64,000 bases of DNA from Niabella beijingensis (GCF_020034665.1 NZ_JAIQDI010000001.1:3720001-3784000), one strand, 5' to 3'; numbered from the stretch's first letter, positions 28,119 to 38,020 are shown. Made by a program: numbers and translations. Notes: generated by a model from the sequence alone, not told the origin.

Positions 28119-31100
28119 ATGAGATATCTTTTTCCAGCGCTGCTGCTTTTTTTGTTCACCGCATCGGCGGCACAGGAGCTGCCCTATACTTCGGCAAGCG
28201 GGCAGTGGAATACGGACTCCCTGGGAGATCACCGGGCTGTGATCCGGTTTAACGGCACAAGAAACGTGGCCAGGGTTGAGGTTGAATGGAGAAGACGTGA
28301 TCGCGATCCTGAAGCGAAACGGATCGTAATACAGGATGCACAGACCGGCAAAGAAATTGTCAATGTGAAGACCGGGGCGATGAATAACGAGAAGGGAACC
28401 GTGTTCTTTGAGCCGGTTTCGGGAAAGGGTACTTATTACCTCTATTATCTTGTTTCCAGGAATTCGGGTTCGCCCAATTATCCCACCGTAAACTATCTCA
28501 AGCCGGTGACCACGGCATCGGATAGCTGGCTGGCAAAACTGCCTGCACACCTGGCCGCTAATGCTGTGGTGGTAAAAATGGAATCCAGCGATGCCTTTAA
28601 CAGTTTCTACCCGATGGAGGTTACCGCAACCGGGGCTGAAACCCGTGCCTTGTTAGATAAGTATCAGCGCAACGATTATATTGTTTTTCCGGAAGACCGG
28701 CAATATCCGGTGAAGATGTTTGCACAGTTGCCCTACTGCTGGGTCCGGAGAGGCGTGGTAAAAGGCTTTAAAGGCAGTGCCATGCGTGGCGAGAACTATT
28801 CATTCCAGCTGGCCGTGTATGGGTTGCGGAATATAGAAAATATTCAGGTCCGCTTCTCGGACCTGAAAGACGGGAAGGGGAATCTGATCCCGGCTTCGGG
28901 AATGACCTGCATCAATACAGAAGGGATCGATTATACCGGGAAGCCATTTTCAAAAGTAGTGCATGTTTCCAGAGACAGCCTGCAGCCGCTGTGGTGCCTG
29001 GTGGATATTCCTTCCGGCGCCCGGCCGGGCAGTTACAAAGGGCAGGTGATCATCAATGCCACGGGTGCTGCTGAAACGGTGGTTCCTGTTCAGCTTACTA
29101 TTTTACCGCAGCTAGCAAAAGAAGGAAATAGTGGCGCACCCTGGAACCAGACCCGACTGAAATGGCTCAATTCTACCATTGCCCAGGAGAATACGGTGAT
29201 CGCTCCTTATACACCGCTGGTTGTAAAAAATAACACCGTCGATCTGCTGGGAAGGCGGGTTACTGTGGATCCGTCGGGGTTCCCGGCGCAGTTGCAGACG
29301 TTTTTTACCGAGGAAATGACCAGCATCAAACCAACACCGAACAATATCATCACGGAGCCCATTCATTTTCATTTTACGGGAACGGATGGTAAAGATCTGA
29401 AATTGGAGAACGGACCGATGCAGTATACACAACAGTCGGCGGGCACTGTTGCATGGAAAGCCACCAACAAACATCCCCTGGTACAGATGGATGTGGCCGC
29501 ATCACTTGAGTTCGACGGGTTTCTTTCCTATACGGTAAAAGTAACCGCGCTGCAGGATGTGGATTTTAAGAACATCTCCCTGCACATCCCGTTTACACCG
29601 GAGGCTGCTTCGTACTTAATGGGATTGGGGGAAAAGGGAAGGACCCGGCCGGATAGTCTTTCCTGGAAATGGGATGTAACGCATAAGAACCAGGACGGGG
29701 TTTGGGTAGGCGCGGTAAATGCCGGCTTACAATATACGCTGCGCGATGAAAAATATGTACGCCCGTTGAATACCAATTTTTATTTGCAGAAACCTTTATT
29801 GCTCCCGGCTTCATGGGGCAATGAAAATAAGGGCGGCATTACCATTGCCCAAAAAGGAAAATCGATCCTTGCAGATAACTATACCGGGGCCCGCAGCATG
29901 AAAAAAGGCGATACACTTTATTTTAATTTCAATCTGCTGATCACTCCTTTTCATACCTTGAATACCGATTTTCAATGGGCCACACGATTCTATCACCGCT
30001 ACGACAGTATCAGCAAGATAAAGAATACCGGTGCTACGGTAGTGAACATTCATCATGGGAATGCCATCAATCCCTGGATCAACTATCCCTTTATCGAATG
30101 GCAGAAGATGAAGCAGTATATCGATCAGGCGCATCAGAATGGATTAAAAGTGAAGATCTATAACACAGTGCGGGAATTGTCGAACCACGCTTATGAGCTC
30201 TTTCCTTTGCGCAGTCTTGGTCACGAAGTATATTCGCCCGGCAAAGGGGGCGGGTTCCGCTGGCTGCAGGAGCATGTAGGCTCGGATTATATTGCTGCCT
30301 GGTTTGTGCCGGAGGTGAAGGATGCCGCGATCATCAACAGCGGTATGAGCCGCTGGCATAATTATTATGTGGAAGGTATGAACTGGCTTACAAAGAACGT
30401 GGGCATCGATGGCATCTATCTGGATGATGTGGCATTTGACCGCATTACGATGAAACGGATCAAAAGAGTGTTAACCGCTAATGGCCATCCGGGCATTATT
30501 GATCTGCACTCTGCCAACCAGTATAATAAAAGCGATGGCTTTATTAACAGTGCCAACCTGTACATGGAACACTTTCCCTATTTAAACCGCTTGTGGTTCG
30601 GTGAATATTTCGATTATGAAAACAACAGTCCCGATTTTTTCCTGACAGAAGTGAGCGGTATTCCGTTCGGGCTGATGGGAGAGATGCTTCAGGATGGCGG
30701 AAATGCCTGGAGGGGAATGGTGTACGGAATGACCTGCCGGATCCCCTGGACGGAGAATGCAGACCCCACCGGCATCTGGAAGCTCTGGGATGATTTCGGA
30801 ATGCAGGGTTCGGCAATGATCGGTTACTGGGTACACAATAACCCCGTGAAGACGGATAACGAAAAAGTAAAGGCCACCGTTTACAAAAAGAATGGAAAGG
30901 CACTGGTGTCCATTGCCAGCTGGAATGAAACAGATACGGATGTTTTGTTGCATATCGATTGGAAACAACTGGGCATCGATCCTGCAACAGCAGTTATTGA
31001 AGCACCCGCCGTTAAAAAATTCCAGGAGGCCCGGCAATTCCGTCCCGGTGAAAAGATACCTGTTCCAAAAAATAAAGGCTGGTTGCTGGTGATCCATTGA
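28119..31100 (+). CDS. secreted glycoside-hydrolase-like protein (DUF6067/GH123-like)
   Basis: 993 aa with a signal peptide (YLFPALLLFLFTASAAQ). Residues about 20-330 are beta-rich. The C-terminal half contains a barrel-like segment with NIHHGNAINPWINYPF, LKVKIYNTVRELSNHAYELFPLRSLG, VGIDGIYLDDVAFDRITMKRI and IIDLHSANQYN. Its acidic residues in IYLDDVAFD and LTEVSG would suit an active site. The layout recalls large Bacteroidota proteins annotated as DUF6067 or GH123-like; this is from memory and the substrate is unknown. It is a monocistronic gene in a carbohydrate-using genome. Confidence 0.7.
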   Translation: MRYLFPALLLFLFTASAAQELPYTSASGQWNTDSLGDHRAVIRFNGTRNVARVEVEWRRRDRDPEAKRIVIQDAQTGKEIVNVKTGAMNNEKGTVFFEPVSGKGTYYLYYLVSRNSGSPNYPTVNYLKPVTTASDSWLAKLPAHLAANAVVVKMESSDAFNSFYPMEVTATGAETRALLDKYQRNDYIVFPEDRQYPVKMFAQLPYCWVRRGVVKGFKGSAMRGENYSFQLAVYGLRNIENIQVRFSDLKDGKGNLIPASGMTCINTEGIDYTGKPFSKVVHVSRDSLQPLWCLVDIPSGARPGSYKGQVIINATGAAETVVPVQLTILPQLAKEGNSGAPWNQTRLKWLNSTIAQENTVIAPYTPLVVKNNTVDLLGRRVTVDPSGFPAQLQTFFTEEMTSIKPTPNNIITEPIHFHFTGTDGKDLKLENGPMQYTQQSAGTVAWKATNKHPLVQMDVAASLEFDGFLSYTVKVTALQDVDFKNISLHIPFTPEAASYLMGLGEKGRTRPDSLSWKWDVTHKNQDGVWVGAVNAGLQYTLRDEKYVRPLNTNFYLQKPLLLPASWGNENKGGITIAQKGKSILADNYTGARSMKKGDTLYFNFNLLITPFHTLNTDFQWATRFYHRYDSISKIKNTGATVVNIHHGNAINPWINYPFIEWQKMKQYIDQAHQNGLKVKIYNTVRELSNHAYELFPLRSLGHEVYSPGKGGGFRWLQEHVGSDYIAAWFVPEVKDAAIINSGMSRWHNYYVEGMNWLTKNVGIDGIYLDDVAFDRITMKRIKRVLTANGHPGIIDLHSANQYNKSDGFINSANLYMEHFPYLNRLWFGEYFDYENNSPDFFLTEVSGIPFGLMGEMLQDGGNAWRGMVYGMTCRIPWTENADPTGIWKLWDDFGMQGSAMIGYWVHNNPVKTDNEKVKATVYKKNGKALVSIASWNETDTDVLLHIDWKQLGIDPATAVIEAPAVKKFQEARQFRPGEKIPVPKNKGWLLVIH

Positions 31101-31113
31101 TCTGTATAAAACG

Positions 31114-31168
31114 GGACCATATCAAGGATGGTCCTTGGGATGCGGATAACGGCTGAAACGGTTCAGCC
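31114..31168. terminator. two hairpins between convergent genes
   Basis: Stem 1 pairs GGACCAT (31114-31120) with ATGGTCC (31128-31134). Stem 2 pairs GGCTGAA (31151-31157) with TTCAGCC (31162-31168) around the loop ACGG. Neither is followed by a long T-run, so termination is inferred only from the convergent position. Confidence 0.45.
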
Positions 31169-31232
31169 TGGTTATTCCCCGGAAGGGCGGTGATGAATTT
31201 GATACAGTCCCGCTTTTACAGGCACTGCCGGG

Positions 31233-32315
31233 TCATTCCGGTGTTACCGTAATGCCTTCCTCTATTTCGTCATTTGCCTGTGCAATTACTTTTTCACCGG
31301 GTTGCAGGTTGCCAAATACTTCAATGGCCCCATTGCTGCTGTTGCCGGTGCTTACATCAATCTTGGTTGTCCGGCCATTTCTTTCAGCCAGCACGTATTT
31401 CCGTTCTGTGGAAGTGACCACCGCTGTTTGCGGCAGGCGGAAACTGTTGCGGCTTCCCGGTACATCAATCACCACGTCGGCGTACATACCGGGTGAGAGG
31501 AGGTGCGCTTTATTGGGAATATCTATTTCAACGCGCTCGCTGCGCAGCCGGGGATCTACATTCATCGATTTGCGGCTGATGAACCCGGTTTGCCGCTCGC
31601 CCGGAAGGGCACTCACGTAAAAGTGTACGGTATCTTTTTGGTTCAGTGCCGGTGCCATGGTTTCGGGGATATCGATCTGCAGCCGCAGATGGTCCACTTC
31701 TTTTAGTTCCAGCATGGGCGTATTGGTTTCCGAAGCGCTTACAAGTGTACCCACGCTTACATTGCGTTGGGTGATCACGCCGGAAAAAGGCGCCCGCACA
31801 TTTAAATAGGAAAGCATGGTCTGCTGCATCTGCCAGTTGTTCTTCCGCGCATTGCTCAATGCAAGGCCGGAGTTTACCTTGGCCTTTGATGTTGACAGGT
31901 CCATGGGCGAGATGGCTCCTTCTGTGCGGGCCGCTTCCTGCAACCGGCGATAGCGCTCTTCATCGATGTTGAAAGCGGCCTTCGATTGTTCAAACTCTTC
32001 TTTTGCCCGGAGCGAGGCCTGTTCCAGTTCGGGCGCGTCAAGCGTCATTAGCAGGTCCCCTTTGTGCACCTTCGCACCGATATCTACCCGCACGGATTTT
32101 ACATAGCCATTTACTTTGGGGAAAATGCTGACCTCCTGGTAGGCCGCCAGCTGGGCAGGTAACTTTAATTGTGCGGATATTCCTCCCCTTACTACTGTCG
32201 CCAGTTCAAAGTGGCCGGCAGATGAAGTTCCGGTCGTCTTTGCTTTTTTTTCCGCACTCGCAGAACAGGCCGTTAGTGATAATACGGTTAATGTATAAAG
32301 GATGTATTGTTTCAT
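31233..32315 (-). CDS. RND efflux periplasmic adaptor subunit (membrane fusion protein)
   Basis: 360 aa lipoprotein (LTACSASA, Cys about residue 17). Barrel-sandwich/lipoyl halves (QEVSIFPKVNGYVKSVRVDIGAKVHKGDLL and VRAPFSGVITQRNVSVGTLV) flank an alpha hairpin (about 85-150), followed by beta-barrel and membrane-proximal domains. It bridges the RND pump and TolC. It is the last gene of the operon, separated from the permease by a 57-nt gap containing a strong hairpin. Confidence 0.93.
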   Translation of the reverse strand: MKQYILYTLTVLSLTACSASAEKKAKTTGTSSAGHFELATVVRGGISAQLKLPAQLAAYQEVSIFPKVNGYVKSVRVDIGAKVHKGDLLMTLDAPELEQASLRAKEEFEQSKAAFNIDEERYRRLQEAARTEGAISPMDLSTSKAKVNSGLALSNARKNNWQMQQTMLSYLNVRAPFSGVITQRNVSVGTLVSASETNTPMLELKEVDHLRLQIDIPETMAPALNQKDTVHFYVSALPGERQTGFISRKSMNVDPRLRSERVEIDIPNKAHLLSPGMYADVVIDVPGSRNSFRLPQTAVVTSTERKYVLAERNGRTTKIDVSTGNSSNGAIEVFGNLQPGEKVIAQANDEIEEGITVTPE

Positions 32316-32338
32316 GTTATTGTATTTTTAGGATTTTC

Positions 32339-32364
32339 AGGATACCGGCTTCAGCCGGTATCCT
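32339..32364. repeat. intercistronic hairpin between RND permease and adaptor
   Basis: AGGATACCGGCT (32339-32350) and AGCCGGTATCCT (32353-32364) are perfect inverted repeats of 12 bp with a 2-nt centre, effectively 11 bp with a 4-nt loop. No T-run follows on the minus strand, so it probably affects mRNA stability or stoichiometry and not termination. Confidence 0.7.
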
Positions 32365-32372
32365 GCGTTGAT

Positions 32373-35300
32373 TTATTGCTTGTCGGGTAATAATGAAGGA
32401 GCCTTGTACGGCGATTTTTCCCGGACCCACGCGTATACCAGCGGCACGATGTACAATGCTGCCCAGGTAGAGGCAATGATACCGCCGATTACAGCCCTGC
32501 CCAGCGGAGCCGACTGATCTCCTGCCTCGCCCAGTCCGCTGGCCATCGGGATCATTCCAGCGATCATAGCAAAGCTGGTCATAAGGATCGGCCGCAACCG
32601 GATCGATGCTGCTGTACGTGCTGCGCGGGCTGCGTCCCGGTATTCCGGTCTCAAGGTCTCGGCATTGGTCACAATCAGGATGGCATTGGCCACGGAAACG
32701 CCTACGGCCATAATAATACCCATATAAGACTGGAGGTTCAATGTGGCGCCGGTGGCGAGCAGCAGCAGCAGGGAACCGGCCAGTACTGCGGGTATTGTGA
32801 CGAGCACGGTTACTGCCAGTCCGAAAGACTGGAAGTTGGCGGTAAGCAGCAAAAGGATTACCACGATCGCAACCAGCAGTCCGTTTTGCAGGGAGCTTAG
32901 TGTTTCGATGAGCAGGGAAGACATGCCTTTTATTTTGGCCACCAGGCCTTGTGGGGGAGTTCCCTGTTCATCAATGGCCTTTTGTACGGCGGCCGTGGCA
33001 GTACCCAGGTCTTTTCTGAAAATATTGGCGCTTATTGTAAGGAATCTTCTCGGGCCGGAGCGGTCGTATTCGCCGGGAAGATGTTCTACCGAAAAATGCG
33101 CCACATCAGATAATACCGGCCTGGCCTGGCCTTTGATGAGGGGTACAGACCGGAGCTGCTCCAGCGAGTTCATCAGGTATTCCGGCACCTGCACCTGTAC
33201 CTGGTAGGTGTAAGCCACCTTGGGATCCAGCCACTGGATCTTCTCCGTAAAACGGCTGGAAGAGGTAACATCGGTGATACTCCGTGCGACCTCGTTCAGA
33301 TTAAGTCCCATCTGTGCGAGTGCCAGCCGGTCGATATTGATCTTTATGGTCGGAAACTTCAGCGGCTGGGCGATCTGAACATCCCGAAGGAAATCTACTT
33401 TTTTCAACCGGTTTACCAGCGCATTGGCATAGCTGGTGATGTCCTTAAAGTTTTTTCCGGCTACCCGTACCTCCACCGGAGTAGCGGCGCCCTGTGCCAT
33501 GATCTTTTCTGTCAATTCGATCGGTTCAAATGATATCGTTACCCCCGGGTACTGTTGCCGGATGCAGGTGCGGAGCCGGTCTTTTAATGCATCGAGGTTT
33601 ACCTTGTACGTCTCATTCAGATTTAGCTGCATTACGGCCTCATGGGTGCCGCTGTTGAACACGTACAGGTTGCTGGTACCATAGCTGCTGGGCACCAGCC
33701 CCACATAAGCGGAGCTAATAGCCACGTTGCCATCGGTTACCGAATCGATCAGCCGGAGGATGCCTTTTGTTACGCCTTCTGTTCTTTCAAGCCTCGTGCC
33801 ATTGGCTTCACGGATCCGCACCTGCAGCTGGCCATTATTGGTTTTGGGCAGCAGGTCCTTACCGATGATAAAAAAACAAAGCGCTACCACGGCAATGCAT
33901 CCGGCACAATAGACCAGCACGGCCGTTCTTTTCCGGGAGAGCAGCGACCGGAGCTGTTTGCTGAAGCGGAGCTTCAGCCGCTGGAAGAAACCATTTTCTT
34001 CCGGATGCTGCTGGTCCTCCTGTTCATGTTTATTCACCTGCCGGGTTTCAGCCGGGTCCAGGGCCAGACCGGCATGGGCATGTTCTTTATCGTGATGATA
34101 CCGGAAATGTTCTGCCTTCAGTAACCAGTTGGAGATCACCGGAACCAGCGTCTGGGCAGCGATATAAGAGAGGATCATGGCAAAGCCGATAGAAAGGGAA
34201 AGCGGCAGGAACATGGCCCTGGGAACCCCGTTCATCACAAAAGACGGCGCGAATACGGCCAGTATACAAAGCAGGATCAGCAGGAGGGGGAAGGAAATTT
34301 CCTTGCAGGCATCGAGGATCGCCTGTCGTTTGTTCTTTCCCATTTCCAGGTGCTGGTGTATATTCTCAATGGTAACCGTAGCCTGGTCTACCAGTACACC
34401 TATGGCCAGTGCCAGTCCGCTCAGCGTCATAATATTGATCGTCTGGCCCGAGAAATTCAGGAGCAGCACCGCACCCAATACGGACACCGGTATCGTAATG
34501 ATCACTACAAGACTGCTGCGCCAGTCCCGGAGAAAAAGCAATACCATCAGCCCTGTCAGCAAGGCCCCCAGTATGCCTTCGGTCATCAGGCTTTTTACCG
34601 CATTCATTACAAACACGGATTGATCAAAAGCGTAGCTGATATTCATGTCGTCGGGAAGCAGGCTTTTCATTTCGGGAAGTTCTTTTTTCAAGGCCTGCAC
34701 CACCGACCAGGTGGAGGCGTCGGCAGTTTTTACAACGGGGATATAGACCGAGCGCTTGCCGTTGATCAGCGCATAGTCTACCGTAACATCTGCAGCATCC
34801 GATACTGTGGCGATCTGGTTCATAAAAACGGCGCTGGTACCGCCGGTAACCACGGGTATCTTTCCAAATGCGGCAACTTCATCTTCCAATGTATTTACAG
34901 TGGTTACATACATCAGGCTGTCGATACGCAGGTTGCCGGAAGGGCTCATACTGTTGTTTCGGGTGATGGCTGCCACTACCTGCTCGGGTGAAAGATTGTA
35001 CTGCCGCAGTTTCTGGGGATCCACATTCACAACAATCGAGCGGGAGTTGGCACCAAAGGGCGGCGGTGCCGATAATCCGGGAATCGTTGCAAACATAGGC
35101 CGCACACGTGTTACTGCCAGGTCATAGATCTCTTTAAGGGATTTGGTCTTGCTGCTGAAAACGAGTTCCCCCACAGGAAGGGAAGAGGCGTCGAACCGGA
35201 TCACCTGCGGCGGCAGGGCACCGGGAGGAAAGAATTTGGAGGCACGGTTTACCTGTAACGCTACCTGGGCAGAGGCTTCTGCCATATTGGTACCCTCATA

Positions 35301-35579
35301 AAATGAAAGCTTGATCAGGGTAAGTCCCTGGATGTTCTTGCTTTCGATGTTCCTGATCCCGTTTACATACAGGAACTGATCCTGCAAACGGGTGGCAAAA
35401 AAGCCTTCCATCTGTTGCGGGCTCATGCCTCCGTAAGATTCGATAACATAGATGGTGGGTAAATTCAGCCGGGGAAAAATATCAATGGGAATGGTGCGCA
35501 GCGCCATTACGGAAAATAATAACAGGCCGGTAAAAAGGACCATGATCGTCACCGGCCGCTTTAATGCAGCTTTTACCAT
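32373..35579 (-). CDS. RND efflux permease (AcrB/MexB-like superfamily)
   Basis: 1068 aa with the usual 12-helix, two-repeat layout. The N-terminus is RPVTIMVLFTGLLLFSVMAL and the first TM bundle contains LSGLALAIGVLVDQATVTIENI, the conserved acid region of the proton relay. The second half has SYMGIIMAVGVSVANAILIV and RLRPILMTSFAMIAGMIPMA. Unusually, a histidine- and glutamine-rich hydrophilic insert (about residues 490-525, with HHDKEHAHAG) follows TM6. Its ATG overlaps the tolC stop (TAATG). Substrates are unknown. Confidence 0.95.
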   Translation of the reverse strand: MVKAALKRPVTIMVLFTGLLLFSVMALRTIPIDIFPRLNLPTIYVIESYGGMSPQQMEGFFATRLQDQFLYVNGIRNIESKNIQGLTLIKLSFYEGTNMAEASAQVALQVNRASKFFPPGALPPQVIRFDASSLPVGELVFSSKTKSLKEIYDLAVTRVRPMFATIPGLSAPPPFGANSRSIVVNVDPQKLRQYNLSPEQVVAAITRNNSMSPSGNLRIDSLMYVTTVNTLEDEVAAFGKIPVVTGGTSAVFMNQIATVSDAADVTVDYALINGKRSVYIPVVKTADASTWSVVQALKKELPEMKSLLPDDMNISYAFDQSVFVMNAVKSLMTEGILGALLTGLMVLLFLRDWRSSLVVIITIPVSVLGAVLLLNFSGQTINIMTLSGLALAIGVLVDQATVTIENIHQHLEMGKNKRQAILDACKEISFPLLLILLCILAVFAPSFVMNGVPRAMFLPLSLSIGFAMILSYIAAQTLVPVISNWLLKAEHFRYHHDKEHAHAGLALDPAETRQVNKHEQEDQQHPEENGFFQRLKLRFSKQLRSLLSRKRTAVLVYCAGCIAVVALCFFIIGKDLLPKTNNGQLQVRIREANGTRLERTEGVTKGILRLIDSVTDGNVAISSAYVGLVPSSYGTSNLYVFNSGTHEAVMQLNLNETYKVNLDALKDRLRTCIRQQYPGVTISFEPIELTEKIMAQGAATPVEVRVAGKNFKDITSYANALVNRLKKVDFLRDVQIAQPLKFPTIKINIDRLALAQMGLNLNEVARSITDVTSSSRFTEKIQWLDPKVAYTYQVQVQVPEYLMNSLEQLRSVPLIKGQARPVLSDVAHFSVEHLPGEYDRSGPRRFLTISANIFRKDLGTATAAVQKAIDEQGTPPQGLVAKIKGMSSLLIETLSSLQNGLLVAIVVILLLLTANFQSFGLAVTVLVTIPAVLAGSLLLLLATGATLNLQSYMGIIMAVGVSVANAILIVTNAETLRPEYRDAARAARTAASIRLRPILMTSFAMIAGMIPMASGLGEAGDQSAPLGRAVIGGIIASTWAALYIVPLVYAWVREKSPYKAPSLLPDKQ

Positions 35580-36982
35580 TATTTGTCTAAGTTTAAAGAT
35601 TGAATAAATTGATCCAGGGTACCGGTTGCCACGGCCTTGTTCAGCAGTGCCAGGTACCAGTCGGTGTGGGCCTCTGTAAAATCGATCTGGGAACGGTACA
35701 ATACAAAGGAGGCATTTGTAAGATCGATCAGCGAGATCAGGCCTGCCTTGTATTGCGCCATTTTCTGACGGTATACCGTTTCGGCAGAATGCAGTTGCTC
35801 GGGAATCTGTGTGAGGTTCGCCGCTGCCGTGTGAAGGTCGTTGGCGGCCTGCCGGGCCCGGGTTTGCAGGGCCAGCCGTTCCTGACTGAACTCCTGATAG
35901 CTGGCTTCCAGGGCTGCCCGGTTTTCCTGCAGTTGATCTTTTTTATGCACTTCGCTGAGCAGGTTATAGGTGAGCGCAATACCGGCCAGGTAATTATAGC
36001 GCTGGTATCCCAGTCCGGTGGTCAGCGGATCATAGCGATTGTTGTACCGGATGCTGGAGCCCCGCGCCCAGCTGCCGGCCATCAGATGCACACGGGGCAG
36101 GTAGCGTTTGCGGATCAGCTGATCGTTGATCTGTAATAACTGTGTGCGGGTACTGAAATAATGCAACGCAGGATGCTGTATCGAATCCAGCGGAAAATTG
36201 ATCACGGGAAGCAGCGGGTGGAGGTGACTATAGAACGACGTATCAATATGGATATTACCCGAGGGGATGCCGGCAATAAATGAAAGTTGTTCTTTGTACT
36301 GATTGATAATACCCAATGTCTGATTATAGCCGATACGGGCCTTGGCCAGTTCTGCATTTGCCATCGATGAGTCCGCTCCTGCGATGAGCCCGCTTGCACT
36401 CAGCGCCCGGATCACATTCCGGATACTGCTGTACCGGTCGATGTTCTGCCGGTCGGTTGTCAGGCGGATCTCATATTTCAGCAGGTTCAGGTAAAGCTGC
36501 ACCACGTTTGACTTTACCTGGTAAAGATCTTTATCAAAGTCAGCCTGGTGCATGGAGATATTAAGGCCGCCCTCTTCTACCTGTGTGTGACGGAGACCAA
36601 AATTAAAGAGCTCGTATTCGCTGTAGAGGCCAACAATATTTCCTGTGGCGGGCTGCAGGTTATTGCCAGCTGTAATGCCACCGGAGGCAGAAGGGAAAAT
36701 CCCCATTCCGAAAAGGGCGCCGGGCAGGGAATTGTCGGTTCCGATATTGACCTGTTCCGCCAGCTTTATCTCCGGTAAAAAAGAATGCCTGGTGGTTGTA
36801 AGTTGCGCTTCTGCTGCCTTTTTTAAAGCAGCTTTCTGTTTTAGTAAAGGAAAGTGCGCGCTGGAAGAGTCGATCAGGTTGATCAGACTAAGGTGCTGCT
36901 GGGCCGCTGCGGGATGAAAACCTGTTAAAAGGATCCATATACCTGCAAAGACACAGCACCTTCTGCATAAGAAAGTACTCAT
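35579..36982 (-). CDS. TolC-family outer membrane efflux protein
   Basis: 467 aa with a signal peptide ending AAAQQ. Two OEP repeats are visible (about 35-240 and about 250-460), including QVKSNVVQLYLNLLKYEIRLTTDRQNIDRY and YRQKMAQYKAGLISLIDLTNASFVLYRSQIDF. It forms the outer-membrane channel for the adjacent RND pump. It is the first gene of the operon; the permease start overlaps its stop by one base. Confidence 0.93.
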   Translation of the reverse strand: MSTFLCRRCCVFAGIWILLTGFHPAAAQQHLSLINLIDSSSAHFPLLKQKAALKKAAEAQLTTTRHSFLPEIKLAEQVNIGTDNSLPGALFGMGIFPSASGGITAGNNLQPATGNIVGLYSEYELFNFGLRHTQVEEGGLNISMHQADFDKDLYQVKSNVVQLYLNLLKYEIRLTTDRQNIDRYSSIRNVIRALSASGLIAGADSSMANAELAKARIGYNQTLGIINQYKEQLSFIAGIPSGNIHIDTSFYSHLHPLLPVINFPLDSIQHPALHYFSTRTQLLQINDQLIRKRYLPRVHLMAGSWARGSSIRYNNRYDPLTTGLGYQRYNYLAGIALTYNLLSEVHKKDQLQENRAALEASYQEFSQERLALQTRARQAANDLHTAAANLTQIPEQLHSAETVYRQKMAQYKAGLISLIDLTNASFVLYRSQIDFTEAHTDWYLALLNKAVATGTLDQFIQSLNLDK

Positions 36983-37007
36983 GAAGGAATTTTAAAATGA
37001 AAACGAA

Positions 37008-37403
37008 TTAGAATAACACGGATGAAAGGCCTGCAGGTGGTCCGCGTTGCGACCAGGAAGAACTGGTGATGGATTGCAGATGTTCGGCAACAAAACGGTG
37101 TTTTCGTGTCACCACAAAAAAGAGGGGTGCCAGCAGGAAAAGGATCAGTGCTGCCAGCAGGAAAAGCGGCTGCACCTCAAACCGCTTGTTTAAACGTTTG
37201 GATGCAACTGTTCCGTTTTGAGTGGTGGCCTGTGTTTTGCCTTTTACTGTTGCAGTGATTTTCTTAAAAGAATGATGGCCGAACTCTTTTGCACTGAATG
37301 CACGGGGACTGAAGTGCACCAGGAAAAAACAGGTATAAAGAAGCACTACTGCTGCTCTGAAAAAAACAGACCCTGTATTGCTTTCCTTTTTTGTACGAAC
37401 CAT
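37008..37403 (-). CDS. small hypothetical membrane protein upstream of the efflux operon
   Basis: 131 aa from ATG 37403. It has two hydrophobic segments (AAVVLLYTCFFLVHF and PLFLLAALILFLLAPLFFVV) joined by a basic hydrophilic loop, and a C-terminus ending RGPPAGLSSVLF. No family is recognised. It lies 25 nt before tolC on the same strand, so it may belong to the efflux operon. The upstream ATG at 37463 would lie before the TACCTTTG promoter box at 37410-37417, which favours the 37403 start. Confidence 0.6.
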   Translation of the reverse strand: MVRTKKESNTGSVFFRAAVVLLYTCFFLVHFSPRAFSAKEFGHHSFKKITATVKGKTQATTQNGTVASKRLNKRFEVQPLFLLAALILFLLAPLFFVVTRKHRFVAEHLQSITSSSWSQRGPPAGLSSVLF

Positions 37404-37409
37404 TACGTG

Positions 37410-37417
37410 CAAAGGTA
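37410..37417 (-). promoter_or_regulatory. -7 box immediately before the small membrane protein
   Basis: The minus strand reads TACCTTTG, a perfect TAnnTTTG box ending 6 nt before the ATG at 37403. A leaderless transcript for this gene and the efflux operon is implied. A -33 element is not clear. Confidence 0.45.
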
Positions 37418-37542
37418 GAAAAATAGCAAGGGATGAAGGGGCCGGGTAATTACCGCTCATCATTTTTTAAATAAATTTATTTGCGGTGCCGGTTGTTTTT
37501 GAAACTTTCAACAACACGCTGTTGCTGCTGCCTGCAGCAGGG

Positions 37543-37899
37543 TCAGCGTTTTTGATCAAGCAGCTCTTTCAGTACCACAGCCTGGTTGCGGGCTTCATCC
37601 CGGGCGCCAAACAACAGGGTGATCTTACGATGTTTTTTTAAACCGGCCAGGAAGGCGGGCAGTGCCGGATTCTCTTTCAGTTCCGCGTGGTATTTTTCCC
37701 GGAAGACGGGCCATTTCTCCGGATCATGATTAAACCATTTCCGGAGCGCGGTGGAGGGGGCCACTTCCTTTGCCCATTCATCAACACCCGCTGCTTCTTT
37801 TTTCAGACCTCTTGGCCACAGACGGTCCACCAGTACCCGGTAGCCGTCGTTGTCACCAGGCGGTTCATACACTCTTTTAAGAAGAAAGGTTGTGTGCAT
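37543..37899 (-). CDS. DUF488-family protein
   Basis: 118 aa, the full length of the family. Signature residues are RVYEPPGDNDGYRVLVDRLWPRGLKKE, WFNHDPEKWPVFREKY and ITLLFGARDEARNQAVVL. The function is unknown; similar genes often sit near stress or haem-related genes. It is divergent from the Rrf2 regulator with a shared 121-bp spacer that holds the palindromic operator, so it may be controlled by it. Confidence 0.9.
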   Translation of the reverse strand: MHTTFLLKRVYEPPGDNDGYRVLVDRLWPRGLKKEAAGVDEWAKEVAPSTALRKWFNHDPEKWPVFREKYHAELKENPALPAFLAGLKKHRKITLLFGARDEARNQAVVLKELLDQKR

Positions 37900-37965
37900 A
37901 TGTATTGCTTTAGATCAGGATATGCCGCCAGGAAGCACGCATTTATTGTTTTAAAGGTACAAAAA

Positions 37966-38012
37966 ATAATAAAAGACATTTTTGTCTTTTATTATCAATA
38001 AGGGTAACTTTG
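37966..38012 (+). promoter_or_regulatory. promoter with palindromic Rrf2-type operator
   Basis: The arms ATAATAAAAGAC (37966-37977) and GTCTTTTATTAT (37984-37995) form a perfect 12-bp inverted repeat around a 6-nt AT centre. The right arm overlaps the -33 TTTG (37981-37984). After 20 nt comes TAACTTTG (38005-38012), a perfect -7 box, 8 nt before the ATG at 38021. This layout predicts autorepression of the Rrf2/globin operon. The spacing and box match are both ideal. Confidence 0.8.
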
Positions 38013-38020
38013 CGTTGTTC

